NCBI RefSeq assembly: GCF_031461075.1
Contig: NZ_JAVKPK010000010.1
Coordinates: 1-64,000, forward strand
Direction: 5' to 3'
DNA length: 64,000 nt
Source of the DNA: Methanosarcina baikalica
GTDB taxonomy: Archaea > Halobacteriota > Methanosarcinia > Methanosarcinales > Methanosarcinaceae
The position numbers were made by a program, and so were the translations under genes. The notes beneath the pieces are model-generated. The model saw nothing but the letters and a program-made list of their open reading frames with translations, searched no databases and had not been told where the DNA came from. Shown here piece after piece: positions 46,515 to 55,792 of this stretch; within the stretch, counting starts at the first letter, position 1, and each line of letters opens with the position of its first letter.

Positions 46515-46718
46515 TCAGGTTTCGCTGTCTTCATAGATAAAAATATCCTCAATCCGGACTCCAAAAAGCCTGGAAAGCTTGAATGAAAGCTCGAGAGAAG
46601 GGTCATATTTTCCCTTTTCAATCGCATGTATAGTTTGTCTTGTCACTCCCACTTTTTCAGCAAGGCTTTCCTGAGTAAAGTCATGCATTGCCCTGTAAAC
46701 TTTAATATTGTTCTTCAT
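46515..46718 (-). CDS. Small HTH (XRE/YozG-type) transcriptional regulator
   Basis: A 67-residue Cro/C1-type regulator: FTQESLAEKVGVTRQTIHAIEKGKY covers the helix-turn-helix (residues 15-39), followed by the dimer part LSRLFGVRIEDIF. I start at ATG 46718 (MKNNIK), with GGAG six bases upstream. Longer readings run into degenerate sequence. Such regulators usually accompany DUF2178 membrane proteins, as here; it probably controls its own operon. Confidence 0.85.
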   Translation of the reverse strand: MKNNIKVYRAMHDFTQESLAEKVGVTRQTIHAIEKGKYDPSLELSFKLSRLFGVRIEDIFIYEDSET

Positions 46719-46735
46719 CTCCAACTCCGTACTTT

Positions 46736-46936
46736 TTATTGAAGTAGATGTGAAATAAAGGTGTACACTAAAAAAATTCCGCAGCTTAGATAAGCTAGGT
46801 GACAGCCAGGAGACGTATACTGAGGATATAAATCCCACATGGATATAAGAAAGATCCTTGCAAAAGCAAAATGCAGGAGTGAAAAATAGACGGGGCTGCA
46901 TGAATTGCAGATCTCTTTTTGTCTGGAAAGCATCAA
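46736..46936 (-). pseudogene. Degenerate C-terminal copy of the DUF2178 protein
   Basis: The frame reads HFAFARIFLISMWDLYPQY, then LAYLSCGIFLVYTF, which aligns with FALGGAVLISMRETYPGYV and MAYASCIVLVIHSLF of the intact protein encoded 100 bases upstream. The N-terminal half is missing or scrambled. A partial tandem duplication, now decayed, lies between the intact gene and the regulator gene. Confidence 0.6.
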
Positions 46937-47038
46937 ACCTATTCATTGGTTAACCCCACCTTTGTATAAAACTGGCTCATGATCTGTTCATTAAATTAAA
47001 ACTTTGCATTCATCCCGAAGAGAGAAACGGCTTCCCCC

Positions 47039-47422
47039 TCAGCCTCCATATTCTCTGTTGTAATACATATAAAAAAGAGAATGAATTACAAGCACTATAC
47101 AGCTTGCATACGCCATGAAAAAACCAAGGTCAACGTAGCCAGGGTAGGTTTCCCTCATCGATATCAGGACTGCTCCTCCAAGAGCAAAGCTGAGGGCTAT
47201 AAACTGGAGAGTAACCCAGGACGCTTTCTGACCTACCTGACGTATCCTTTCGTCTTCAACAACCCCTTCCAGCCTGTTTTTGGAAAGGTACATGACAGCC
47301 ATACCTGCAAGGACAGCACCTATGGCAAGTAGTGGATATCCTATCGAAACTGAAAAACCTACGACAGCTCCCATAACCATCACAATCATGAACGAAATTA
47401 TTCTGAATTGCTTCCGCTTCAT
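47039..47422 (-). CDS. DUF2178 membrane protein
   Basis: A 127-residue protein with four transmembrane helices in two pairs and the conserved cytoplasmic segment EGVVEDERIRQVGQKAS between them. The family's function is unknown; members usually sit beside a small HTH regulator. I choose the internal ATG 47422 because GGAGGT lies seven bases before it; the ATG 15 bases earlier overlaps that site. Confidence 0.8.
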   Translation of the reverse strand: MKRKQFRIISFMIVMVMGAVVGFSVSIGYPLLAIGAVLAGMAVMYLSKNRLEGVVEDERIRQVGQKASWVTLQFIALSFALGGAVLISMRETYPGYVDLGFFMAYASCIVLVIHSLFYMYYNREYGG

Positions 47423-47711
47423 CTGCAGAACCTCCATAAGTACAGTATATTAATGTAAATAATTAATTCAAAGCCCCTATATGGACTTACAAATATATTG
47501 TTAAATTATATTGGCATAATGTAATAGTTCGTTTACATAAAGTAAATAAATGGATACATTATTTAAAGTTGTTGGAACTGATTGAGGGTAAAAGATACTA
47601 TTGAAAAATGCGTGAAGGAGGGGAGGGAAAGAAAACAAAAAAACGAAAAAAGAAAAGAAAACTAGTCAAAGATAAATAAAAGCCTGAGAATTTTCCGAAA
47701 AATGATTAGTC

Positions 47712-49706
47712 TCAAGCTCCTTCTGAAAAAAATTCCCTGATTTCCTCCAGATTTTCGGGAGGACTGATTACAAGCAGGATATCGTCTGGACTAAGTTCTG
47801 TCTCAGCCCCCAGATCGTAAATAAGCCTGTGATTCCTAGAAATTGCAAGAACGGCAACACCATACTTTTTTCGAAGATCAAGATCTCCCAGAGTTTTCCC
47901 TGCAGCCTCCGAAAGTTTTCCAACTCTTATGCTTTTGATCTCTACATTGGAAAAATCAAGGGCAAGCTTACAGATACTTGTGCGACGGATTTCAGGACTG
48001 CGAAGCATCCTGTAATGATCAGCTCGAAGTTGCATACCCATGATTTCGATCTCATTCTCCGGGACCATGTACCTGTTAAGCACCCTGGAAAAGAGCTCTA
48101 TAGAGCACTCAAATTCATCAGAAATAACTTCGTCAGCTCCGATGGAATAAAAAGCATCAATTTTGTCCAGAAAATGAGTCCTTGCAATAACATGGACATC
48201 CGGATTCAGTCTTTTAGCCACTTCAATGATCCGCCAGGTACTTACAGTATCGCCTGCAGTTATTACAATTGATTTTGCAGCCCTGATACCTGCATGTTCA
48301 AGCACGGTTGTTTGAGCTGCGTCTCCGTAGACAATTGTTTCACCCTTCATTTTTTCTTGCCGGACAGTCGCGGGGTTAATCTCAATTATCAGATAGGAGA
48401 TACCAGCTTTTTGGGCAGCAATTCCAACATTTTTTCCATTAACCCCATAACCTACTATAATCAGGTGGTTCTCAAGCTCCTTTTCCTGATCCTCTTTCTT
48501 TAGAGCTCCGTGTCGGTCATCTGTTAATATCTTGGGAAGGAACCGAGAAAACTTCTGGCTGGAAGCGGCAGAGTAATATCCCAGATCCGTAAAAAAAGGA
48601 GTCAGAACCATGGAAAGCACGGTAACAGCCAGAAACTCCTGGTAAATTGTCTCAGTAAAAATTCCACTCTTGAATCCCACTTTCGCAGTGATAAGGGAAA
48701 ATTCTCCTATTTGAGCCAGGGAAAAACCAACCAAGATCATGGTATGCAGAGGAAAGCCTATGAGAAAAGTAGTGAAAACATTTACAAAAGTTTTCAGGAA
48801 GAAAACAAGGACAGTGGCTGCGAGAATAAGTGGGAGATAAGTTATCATTATGTCAAGATTCAGTAGCATACCTGTGGAAATAAAAAAGATACTCATGAAC
48901 AGATCTCTGAAAGGAATAACATTTCCAAGTGCCTGTGCAGCGTATTCGGAATCCGAGATAATCAATCCTGCCAGAAAAGCCCCAAGAGCAAGGGAAAGAC
49001 CTGCCAGGGAAGTTATCCAGGCTACGGAAAGACCTATTACCACTACGCTCAGCAAGAAAAGCTCATTATTGCGTGTTTTCGCCACATGGAATAGGAGAAA
49101 AGGAACTACATAACGGGCACTTATAAGAGTAAGAACAACAAGCCCGATTCCCCGAAACAAAAGTTCAAGGAGATCACTGCCGACTACAGCCTCTCCTGCG
49201 AGAAGCGGAGCAAGAATTATAATCAAAACCGCTGCTATATCCTGAAAAATAAGTATTCCAAGTGCAATTCTTCCATGAGCACTGTAGATTTCTCCTTTCT
49301 CCTGAAGCAGTTTCAGGACAATAGCAGTGCTGCTAAGTGCTACAATCAGACCCATGAAAACGGCAGCTTCAGGAGAATAGCCAAGCCACCAAAAGATGAA
49401 AGCAACAACAATGGATGTAATCGAAACTTGCAGTCCCCCTCCCAAAATCACAATTCGCTTGATCTTAAGGAGCTCTTGCAGGGAAAACTCTATTCCGATA
49501 GTGAAAAGTAGTAAAACGACTCCGATTTCAGCTAGAGATTCGATGTTCTCTGTCCCTTGAATCAGTCCAAAACCAAAGGGTCCGGCAAGAATGCCCGCAA
49601 GCAAGAAGCCTACAAGTGGTGCTATCTTCAATCTGGAGAAAGTAAAAACTACAGGGATAGAAAGTCCGAATATTATCAGAAGGTCGGTTAGAAGATGCGA
49701 TGCCAT
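47712..49706 (-). CDS. Kef-type CPA2 cation/proton antiporter with TrkA domains
   Basis: A 664-residue transporter: twelve or so membrane helices (about 1-380), including SSTAIVLKLLQE and GILIFQDIAAVLIII with the functional aspartate, then a RCK-N domain (LIIVGYGVNGKNVGIAAQKAG) and a RCK-C domain at the end. It exchanges K+ or Na+ for protons under nucleotide control. The motif in RCK-N (GYGVNGKN) is close to the NAD-binding consensus. No ribosome site is evident. No ancillary KefF/G gene is adjacent. Confidence 0.88.
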   Translation of the reverse strand: MASHLLTDLLIIFGLSIPVVFTFSRLKIAPLVGFLLAGILAGPFGFGLIQGTENIESLAEIGVVLLLFTIGIEFSLQELLKIKRIVILGGGLQVSITSIVVAFIFWWLGYSPEAAVFMGLIVALSSTAIVLKLLQEKGEIYSAHGRIALGILIFQDIAAVLIIILAPLLAGEAVVGSDLLELLFRGIGLVVLTLISARYVVPFLLFHVAKTRNNELFLLSVVVIGLSVAWITSLAGLSLALGAFLAGLIISDSEYAAQALGNVIPFRDLFMSIFFISTGMLLNLDIMITYLPLILAATVLVFFLKTFVNVFTTFLIGFPLHTMILVGFSLAQIGEFSLITAKVGFKSGIFTETIYQEFLAVTVLSMVLTPFFTDLGYYSAASSQKFSRFLPKILTDDRHGALKKEDQEKELENHLIIVGYGVNGKNVGIAAQKAGISYLIIEINPATVRQEKMKGETIVYGDAAQTTVLEHAGIRAAKSIVITAGDTVSTWRIIEVAKRLNPDVHVIARTHFLDKIDAFYSIGADEVISDEFECSIELFSRVLNRYMVPENEIEIMGMQLRADHYRMLRSPEIRRTSICKLALDFSNVEIKSIRVGKLSEAAGKTLGDLDLRKKYGVAVLAISRNHRLIYDLGAETELSPDDILLVISPPENLEEIREFFSEGA

Positions 49707-49980
49707 CAGAATAGATTTAATAATTAAATAATATAAATGTTATTTTACAGACGATTGCTAAAAGTATTGAGTTGGACCAAGCAAGAGGAATATTCAAAAG
49801 AGGAGGTCTTCATTCAAAAAAGGTGATCTATCAATAAAATAAACAATCTGTTTGAATACGGTTTGAGATTATTGACTTAAGAAATGCAAAGTAGAATAGT
49901 AGTTAAAATTTATACCTAGTGCTTCGTGAGAATTTTAAATAGAGATAATAAATATAAACAGAAACTTTCGATAAAAGAAA

Positions 49981-50065
49981 CGACGAGAGGGGGACTCGAA
50001 CCCCCGGGATGCGGGGCATCACGGGATTAGCAATCCCGCGCCATACCGGGCTTGGCTATCTCGTC
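49981..50065 (-). tRNA. tRNA-Ser (GCU)
   Basis: An 85-base cloverleaf on the minus strand. The acceptor stem GACGAGA/TCTCGTC is perfect, the anticodon loop is in CGGGATT-GCT-AATCCCG, a long variable arm (TGATGCCCCGCATC) is typical of Ser tRNA, and the T arm holds GGTTCGAGTCC. The discriminator base is G, and CCA is not encoded. A TATA-like AAATATATGAAAT (50101-50113) lies upstream. Confidence 0.95.
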
Positions 50066-50200
50066 ACAAAGGACTTTAAGGAGCGCGTTCCCTTAAACGC
50101 ATTTCATATATTTAACCTTTTCCAGGGAAAGCATCTCACATAAACTGTTTTGTCAGAAGTATAACAGTTAGATTATAAAACGAAGCCCTTTAAAGTGTTA

Positions 50201-50520
50201 AGCGATGAGCACGCCTAAGGTTGGTGCATCGTGGAGATTTCAGGAGACTGAAGCCTCTTCTCCACCCCGCGACCCCGCAAGCGACAGTTGCCCACAGTAA
50301 GTCTGCTCCCTTCCGGGCCTCGACCGGTTTCCGCAGTTAGGGTATGAGGACCTGTTCTCCAGCAAGCCCGCATACCTGCACTATCCAAGCAGGACGAGGC
50401 TTCTCAGTTGAGACTCCAGGCTGTAATTTCTTTGACGCATCTTCCTTTGGCTTCGTCCCCCGCATATCGGCGATTTCGGGTTACAGGTAACGCCGGGCTA
50501 CCCGGACTAGCTCATCAGCT
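50201..50520 (-). ncRNA. Signal recognition particle 7S RNA
   Basis: About 320 bases. Helix 8 is diagnostic: AGGCCCGGAAGGGAGCAG. The 5' domain reads GTAACCCGAAATCGCCGATATG, matching the archaeal Alu domain. The termini pair (AGCTGATGAGC with GCTCATCGCT). A TATA box (TTTATAAATT on the minus strand, 50538-50547) is about 25 bases upstream of the proposed 5' end. Ends are estimated from pairing, plus or minus a few bases. Confidence 0.92.
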
Positions 50521-50867
50521 ATACAAAGACACTTGTAATTTATAAAACTATCCCTCCCGATATGCATTTTGGCAGGGAGATCTAAAGGTTCAAGCTGCCG
50601 GGTAAAAAAAGGAAAAACAGGCAGGACAAGCCTTTTCCAGTAAGTCTTTATCAGCCGGAGTACCTTAAGAAGGGGTTTTTAGAGGCTACTGGGAGATCAA
50701 AAAGTGATTCAAAGATAATTATTTAATTTTAATTATATTTAAAGAATAAATTAGAGTACTCTATTTATTTATACATTATTTTTCAAAATAGTAAAATACA
50801 TAAAACCTCAAGCAGCGGAATAATATAAAAAATAGCCGACAAAATAAGAAAAAGTAGGGGAATTTGT
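50521..50867. other. Divergent spacer of the SRP RNA and ramA-type genes
   Basis: Holds the SRP RNA promoter (50538-50547) and the ramA-type upstream region (TTTAATTTTAATTATATTT near 50725). No gene is seen. Confidence 0.5.
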
Positions 50868-52493
50868 ATGAGATACGGAGTTGCAATTGACCTGGGAACA
50901 AGTGGATACCGAGCTCAGAAAATTGACCTTGATACTGGAGAAATCAAAAGAACTGTAATAACTTTAAGGAACCCCCTTCCCGGTGCGAACGTGATGGACC
51001 ACATGGACTTCGCAATCCACTACGGACAGGATCTTGCACATGGGCTTTCCGTGAATGCTGTAAAGAACCTTTTCGAGACTCTGGGTGTGGAAAGAGGGGA
51101 ACTTAAAAGACTTTCAATCTGTGGAAACCCCATTCAGTTGTCCATCTTTCAGGGGATTTCCATTGAAGACCTTGCTTATGCAGGGGAGCGAAAGAAGCAG
51201 AAATACGATATAAAGGAACAGAACAGAAATGCAAGGATTATTTCTAGCAAAGAAATTCCCGGACTTGAAGAATTTGACTGTGAAGTGAGGGTCCCCCCGG
51301 CAATAAAACACGAAGTAGGAGCCGATGCCCTTGCCTTGATAATCAAATCTGGAATGCTTGACAGCGACGAAATATCGATTGCAACGGACTACGGGACAAA
51401 TGCCGAGATGGCCCTCAAAGTGAAAGATGTCATATATACGGGATCTGCAGCTGCCGGGCCGGCTCTTGAAGGACAACAGATAAAGCAAGGAAAACTTGCA
51501 TCTCCCTTCACCATCTCGGACTTTGAATTTGAGGATGGAGCCTTGAGAAACTATGTGCTCGACGAAGAGATGAAAGCAGTCCCAGGGGACCTTGTGGATC
51601 CGGCTACTGGGAAGGTGCTTGAGGAAGGGCAAATAAAAGCAAACGGAATTACAGGTACAGGAGTTATAGCCCTGCTAGAAAAAGCCCTCGGACATGGTCT
51701 TGCGGAACTCCCAAAGATCAAAACACCGGATGGGACAATTCACCTGCAGAATAATATCAAATTTACGGAAAAAGACATGCATGAAGCTGGAAAAGCCATC
51801 GGAGCCATCAGGGCAGGGCACATCACCCTCTGTTCAGCTGCAGGCATTCAAATGGAAGATATAGATACAGCTTACATGGCAGGAGCTGCCGGAACCTATA
51901 TGGATGCGGTAAAAGCCCAGAAAATAGGGTTGATTCCTTATGCCACAGGAAAGATCTGTCAGATTGGAAATACATCTCTGATCGTAGCAAAAGAAATCTT
52001 GCTTTCCGAGGAGAGGCTCTGGGAACTTCAGGCCATTGCAAACAAGATCATAGGCACCCACATCATGTTTGCGACTGCCCCGGAATTCGCGGATGCATAT
52101 ATTCTTGAACTTGCATATTGGGAAGAGGGTATGCCCTTTAAGATGTTTAAAAAGTATCTCAAAAAGAAAGGTTTGCCAAATCTCGATGATCCTATAGATA
52201 ACCCTGTTATCGAGAAACGTGTAGAGAGAGATATTCCGGTTCTTGGAGAAGAAGGACTCTATGTCCTGGAAAGAGTCGGGACATATTTGACCATGGTTGT
52301 GGATTGCCCTGAGTGCAAAAAATGTATTAAAGTTTGCCCAAATGATGCCATAACAATTGACGAAGAAAACAGAGTTATGATAAGCACCGATCTCTGTGAA
52401 GGTGCTCACTGCCAGAAATGCATAAGAGCCTGTCCTCCTGACAAATTTAACTGGGAAAACCTTAAGGTTTTCAAACAGCAGCAGCAGGCATGA
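50868..52493 (+). CDS. ramA: Corrinoid protein reductive activase, RamA family
   Basis: A 541-residue iron-sulfur ATPase that reduces Co(II) corrinoid of methylamine (and related) methyltransferases to Co(I). The ASKHA ATPase core has AIDLGTSGYRAQK at the N-terminus and ATDYGTNAEMALK further on. The C-terminus holds two cluster motifs: C-x2-C-x2-C-x3-C (CPECKKCIKVCP) and a second set with CEGAHCQKCIRACP. Genomes of this genus carry several paralogues, so RamA itself versus a paralogue is not settled. AGGGG precedes the ATG. No methylamine methyltransferase gene is adjacent. Confidence 0.87.
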   Translation: MRYGVAIDLGTSGYRAQKIDLDTGEIKRTVITLRNPLPGANVMDHMDFAIHYGQDLAHGLSVNAVKNLFETLGVERGELKRLSICGNPIQLSIFQGISIEDLAYAGERKKQKYDIKEQNRNARIISSKEIPGLEEFDCEVRVPPAIKHEVGADALALIIKSGMLDSDEISIATDYGTNAEMALKVKDVIYTGSAAAGPALEGQQIKQGKLASPFTISDFEFEDGALRNYVLDEEMKAVPGDLVDPATGKVLEEGQIKANGITGTGVIALLEKALGHGLAELPKIKTPDGTIHLQNNIKFTEKDMHEAGKAIGAIRAGHITLCSAAGIQMEDIDTAYMAGAAGTYMDAVKAQKIGLIPYATGKICQIGNTSLIVAKEILLSEERLWELQAIANKIIGTHIMFATAPEFADAYILELAYWEEGMPFKMFKKYLKKKGLPNLDDPIDNPVIEKRVERDIPVLGEEGLYVLERVGTYLTMVVDCPECKKCIKVCPNDAITIDEENRVMISTDLCEGAHCQKCIRACPPDKFNWENLKVFKQQQQA

Positions 52494-52784
52494 GAAGTAC
52501 ACTAAAGACCTCTGGTCGGGAAAAACTGATACCCGGGAGCCCGAAAGAAATATGCAAGAATAAATGAAATTTTGCGTAGCCAGAGAAATAGAAGGAATTT
52601 AACAAAAAATAGTTTTGAACGGCTGTGAACATATAGATACAGATTGTATAAATAACTTTATATGAATATTGAGATTTAATCGTGTGCTTAATAGGAATCG
52701 TTCACAGCTTCCACATTTTTGTACAAGGTATCCCTTATGCACAGACTTCTGCGCCGATAATATTCATGGTGAAAAAGGAAAAGG

Positions 52785-54131
52785 TTAGAGGCTATAAGCC
52801 TCACGAAGTTTTACAGCAAGTACTTCAACCTGCTCCACTGCAGTTCCTATATACTTATCCGGATTTACAAGATTCTCGATATCCGTGGCAGTTAGATATC
52901 TTGCGACAGCAGGAGTTTCCAGAAGTACATTTTTGAAATGCTGCCCTGTGTCATGAGCTTTCATTGCTGCAGTCCGGACGAGTTCATGGGCTTCCTGCCT
53001 GCCCACTCCCCTCTTTGCAAGCTCGATCATTACAGCCTCTCCCATATTCAGGCCCCTGAGCAATTCCAGATTTCTCCGGATATTTTCAGGATAGAACCTT
53101 AGATTTTCAAGCACGCTAATCCCAAGCTTAAGGATATGGTCAGTCAGCACGCAGGCTTCCGGGAATACCACACGTTCACAGGAGGAGTTGGTAAGATCCC
53201 TTTCGTCCCACAGAGTATTATTAAGGAGCTCGGGCTCGATCATAGCCCTTACGATCCTTGCAAGCCCACATATCTGCTCGGACTTTATAGGATTGCGCTT
53301 ATGAGGCATAGTAGATGAGCCTACCTGCTTTTTCCCAAAACTTTCCTCAACCTCGGCAATTTCACTGCGCTGAAGAGTCCTGATTTCTATACCGATCTTA
53401 TCCAGAGTCGTGACTGTATTTGCCATCCACATTACAAATTCAGCGTGCCTATCCCTCTGAATGATCTGGTTAGAAACATCCACAGCCCCGACTCCAAGAT
53501 GCTGCATGGTAAGTTTCTGAATAAGAATTCCGGCTTTTCCAAACGCAGCTTGAGTCCCAACCGCTCCTGTCATCTGCCCTACCGTCGCTCTCGGAGTAAG
53601 TTGATACAGGCGATCCAGATGCCTGGAAATCTCCGACGCCCAGATAGCAAAACGCAGTCCATAAGTTGTTGGAACTCCTATCTGTCCATGAGTCCTTCCG
53701 CAGCAAACCATGTGCTTATAAGCTTCTGCCTGATTAACCAGAATCCTGAGCAGAGTTTTGAGTTTATCTTCCATTATATCGATTGCATCCTTTATCTGGA
53801 GAGCTGTTGCCGTATCCAGAATATCATTTGAAGTGGCTCCGAAATGTACCCATTTCCCTGCACCATCCCTGCACTGTTCAGAAATAGCAACGACCACAGC
53901 CATCATATCGTGGTGAATCTCAGCTTCAATCTCGTCAACCCTCTCGGTTTTTACGGAAGCGATGCTTTCAAATATAATTTCGGCCGCGTCTGCGGGAATC
54001 AAACCCATATCTGCCTCAGCGCGGGCAAGGGCTGCCTCGGTCTGCAGGATCTTGATAAGTCTGTTCTCCTGGCTCCACACATGTTTCATTTCTGCTGTAC
54101 CATACCGGTAGTCTATAGGATGAATCGCCAC
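52785..54131 (-). CDS. purB: Adenylosuccinate lyase
   Basis: Catalyses two fumarate-releasing steps in purine synthesis (SAICAR and adenylosuccinate). The signature SSTMPHKRNP carries the catalytic flexible loop, and TYGLRF, CCGRTHGQIGVPTTYGL hold the histidine region. I choose GTG 54131 (MAIHPIDYRYG): it has GGTGAT four bases upstream and matches the usual family start, whereas ATG 54143 has no ribosome site. Length then is 448, typical. Confidence 0.92.
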   Translation of the reverse strand: MAIHPIDYRYGTAEMKHVWSQENRLIKILQTEAALARAEADMGLIPADAAEIIFESIASVKTERVDEIEAEIHHDMMAVVVAISEQCRDGAGKWVHFGATSNDILDTATALQIKDAIDIMEDKLKTLLRILVNQAEAYKHMVCCGRTHGQIGVPTTYGLRFAIWASEISRHLDRLYQLTPRATVGQMTGAVGTQAAFGKAGILIQKLTMQHLGVGAVDVSNQIIQRDRHAEFVMWMANTVTTLDKIGIEIRTLQRSEIAEVEESFGKKQVGSSTMPHKRNPIKSEQICGLARIVRAMIEPELLNNTLWDERDLTNSSCERVVFPEACVLTDHILKLGISVLENLRFYPENIRRNLELLRGLNMGEAVMIELAKRGVGRQEAHELVRTAAMKAHDTGQHFKNVLLETPAVARYLTATDIENLVNPDKYIGTAVEQVEVLAVKLREAYSL

Positions 54132-54268
54132 ATCAATCACCATTTACGAGAGAAGGAATTAAATTAATTCCGGGATATACTTCGAACCTAATAATTTTAG
54201 CTTTAAATGATTCTTAGCGTCATGTAATTTCAATATTGACCTGTCACAGTTTAATAATGTCAGCTTAA

Positions 54269-54451
54269 CTACGTCTTTAGTCCTGGTTTAAGTATACAGA
54301 GCAGGGAATAAACAACATAACCAATAAATAAGCTTTGAGTCGGCAGGGCAGTAAAAGCTGCAGGTATGCTGAAGACAAAAGAAAAAAAGGCTGCGAACAC
54401 AGTAAAAAGCGGATTTTTTTGATGAAAAACATTATATCCCTTAACATCCAT
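54269..54451 (-). CDS. Possible small membrane protein
   Basis: A 60-residue open frame starting MDVKGYNVFHQKNPLFTVFA, with two hydrophobic segments (about 16-33 and 39-55) and a basic end. Composition is natural, but the ribosome site is weak and it is too short to judge alone. It lies divergent to the eL40 gene. Confidence 0.4.
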   Translation of the reverse strand: MDVKGYNVFHQKNPLFTVFAAFFSFVFSIPAAFTALPTQSLFIGYVVYSLLCILKPGLKT

Positions 54452-54505
54452 TATGCGGGCTATATACCTTATCAATATTAAAAAATAATAGCAGGTGACA
54501 AAAAA

Positions 54506-54654
54506 TGGCTCGTTTTCCAGAAGCAGAAGAAAGATTATTAAACAAAAAAATCTGCATGAAATGTAATGCAAGGAATGCAGTAAGAGCAACTCGCTGCAGA
54601 AAATGCGGCTACAGTGTTCTTCGTGTGAAATCCAAGGAATCCAAAGGAGCATGA
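54506..54654 (+). CDS. rpl40e: Ribosomal protein eL40 (L40e), apparently frameshifted
   Basis: The ATG frame (AGGTGA six bases upstream) reads MARFPEAEERLL, the exact eL40 N-terminus, then runs off into TKKSA and a stop. From 54541 the next frame gives NKKICMKCNARNAVRATRC and then RKCGYSVLRVKSKESKGA, the complete C-terminal part with its four zinc cysteines, ending at 54654. One base is missing between the two parts. The break lies at AC-AAAAAAA, where the run is in phase as A-AAA-AAA: a minus-one slip there would give a full-length 49-residue protein. A sequence error, RNA-polymerase slippage or programmed frameshifting are the alternatives. The downstream gene follows after six bases. Confidence 0.75.
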
Positions 54655-54660
54655 TCTTTT

Positions 54661-55404
54661 TTGCAGGTGGAAGCACACCTCCAAAAAATCATTGACCAGG
54701 AAGGAAAAGTTCATCTTACCCTTATTGACCCGGCGTCCCAAACTCCTGAACGAGCTGCTGAAATCGCCCTTGCAGCAGTTAAGGGAGACACCGATGCCAT
54801 CATGATAGGTGGCTCAACCGGAGCTTCGGGGACCCTACTTGACGAGACCGTCATAAAGATAAAACAGAAGGTAGATGTCCCAACTATCCTCTTCCCGGGA
54901 AGTTCAGCCGGACTCAGTAGCTATGCAGATGCCGTATTTTTCATGAGCCTCCTGAACTCAAGAGATATAGGGTATGTGGTCACAAATCAGGTACTTGGAG
55001 CTCCGCTTGTATACAGGAGTCAGATTGAACCAATCTCCATGGCGTACCTTGTGGTCGAACCGGGGGGAACTGTTGGTTGGGTAGGGGACGCAAAATTAAT
55101 TCCCAGAAGGAAACCCGAAATTGCCGCGGCCTACGCCCTTGCAGGCAAATACCTGGGCATGCATTATACTTACCTTGAAGCCGGATCCGGAGCTGACACG
55201 CCTGTTAATCCTGAGATGATAGGGGCCGTCAAGCAAGTACTCGGGGAAAACAAACTGATCGTTGGCGGCGGGATCAGAGATGCAAAAGCTGCAAAACTCT
55301 GTGCTTCTGCAGGTGCGGATATGATCGTTACAGGCACAATTGTTGAAGAAGTGAAAGACGTTACTGCAAAGGTTGCTGAACTTGTATCAGCCATAAAGAG
55401 ATGA
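54661..55404 (+). CDS. Geranylgeranylglyceryl phosphate synthase
   Basis: Makes the first ether bond of archaeal membrane lipids from geranylgeranyl diphosphate and glycerol-1-phosphate. TIM-barrel protein of 247 residues: HLTLIDPASQTPE at the start, MIGGSTGASG, TILFPGSSAGLSSYADAVFFMS, YLEAGSGADTPVNPEMI and VGGGIRDAKAA with the phosphate-binding GTIVEE. Starts at TTG 54661 (GTG 54667 is an alternative); it is coupled to the eL40 gene. PcrB-type group with the archaeal length. Confidence 0.92.
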   Translation: MQVEAHLQKIIDQEGKVHLTLIDPASQTPERAAEIALAAVKGDTDAIMIGGSTGASGTLLDETVIKIKQKVDVPTILFPGSSAGLSSYADAVFFMSLLNSRDIGYVVTNQVLGAPLVYRSQIEPISMAYLVVEPGGTVGWVGDAKLIPRRKPEIAAAYALAGKYLGMHYTYLEAGSGADTPVNPEMIGAVKQVLGENKLIVGGGIRDAKAAKLCASAGADMIVTGTIVEEVKDVTAKVAELVSAIKR

Positions 55405-55792
55405 ACTTCCTGAAAAGGATGATTTCGGCTGTGCTGCCTGCTTTTAAGAGAATAAAAAGCTAATTTAACTTAACAATTCTTTTAAAACATTTATTTTTTT
55501 CAAATCTTTTTTCTGAAGCACAGGCTTTCTTTAGCGTTCGATAAGTCTCAGAAAATTCTAAATATTATAAGTGATTTTTGAAACTGTTCAGGTTCAAATC
55601 ACATGCAGCCAATTGTAATAAATAGTTATAAGATAATACTTGACTCCTATTTTAATATAAATTTTAATCGCGCAAAAGGGTCCGAAAGATGCAACAGTTC
55701 AAAAAAGGCAAATTACCACAGGGAATTGGCAGAACTGCAGAATGGATTCAGGATCCGGCGTCAACTTGCGATCAACACTAAGAGGTATGATT
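55405..55792. other. Promoter spacer ahead of the second A2-type gene
   Basis: No gene is seen. AGAGGT (55781-55786) is the ribosome site for the ATG at 55793. Confidence 0.4.

Noticed and set aside
46515..46946. A 143-residue version of the HTH regulator
   Set aside because: The first 76 codons overlap the degenerate DUF2178 copy and have no domain; the ribosome site supports the 67-residue form.
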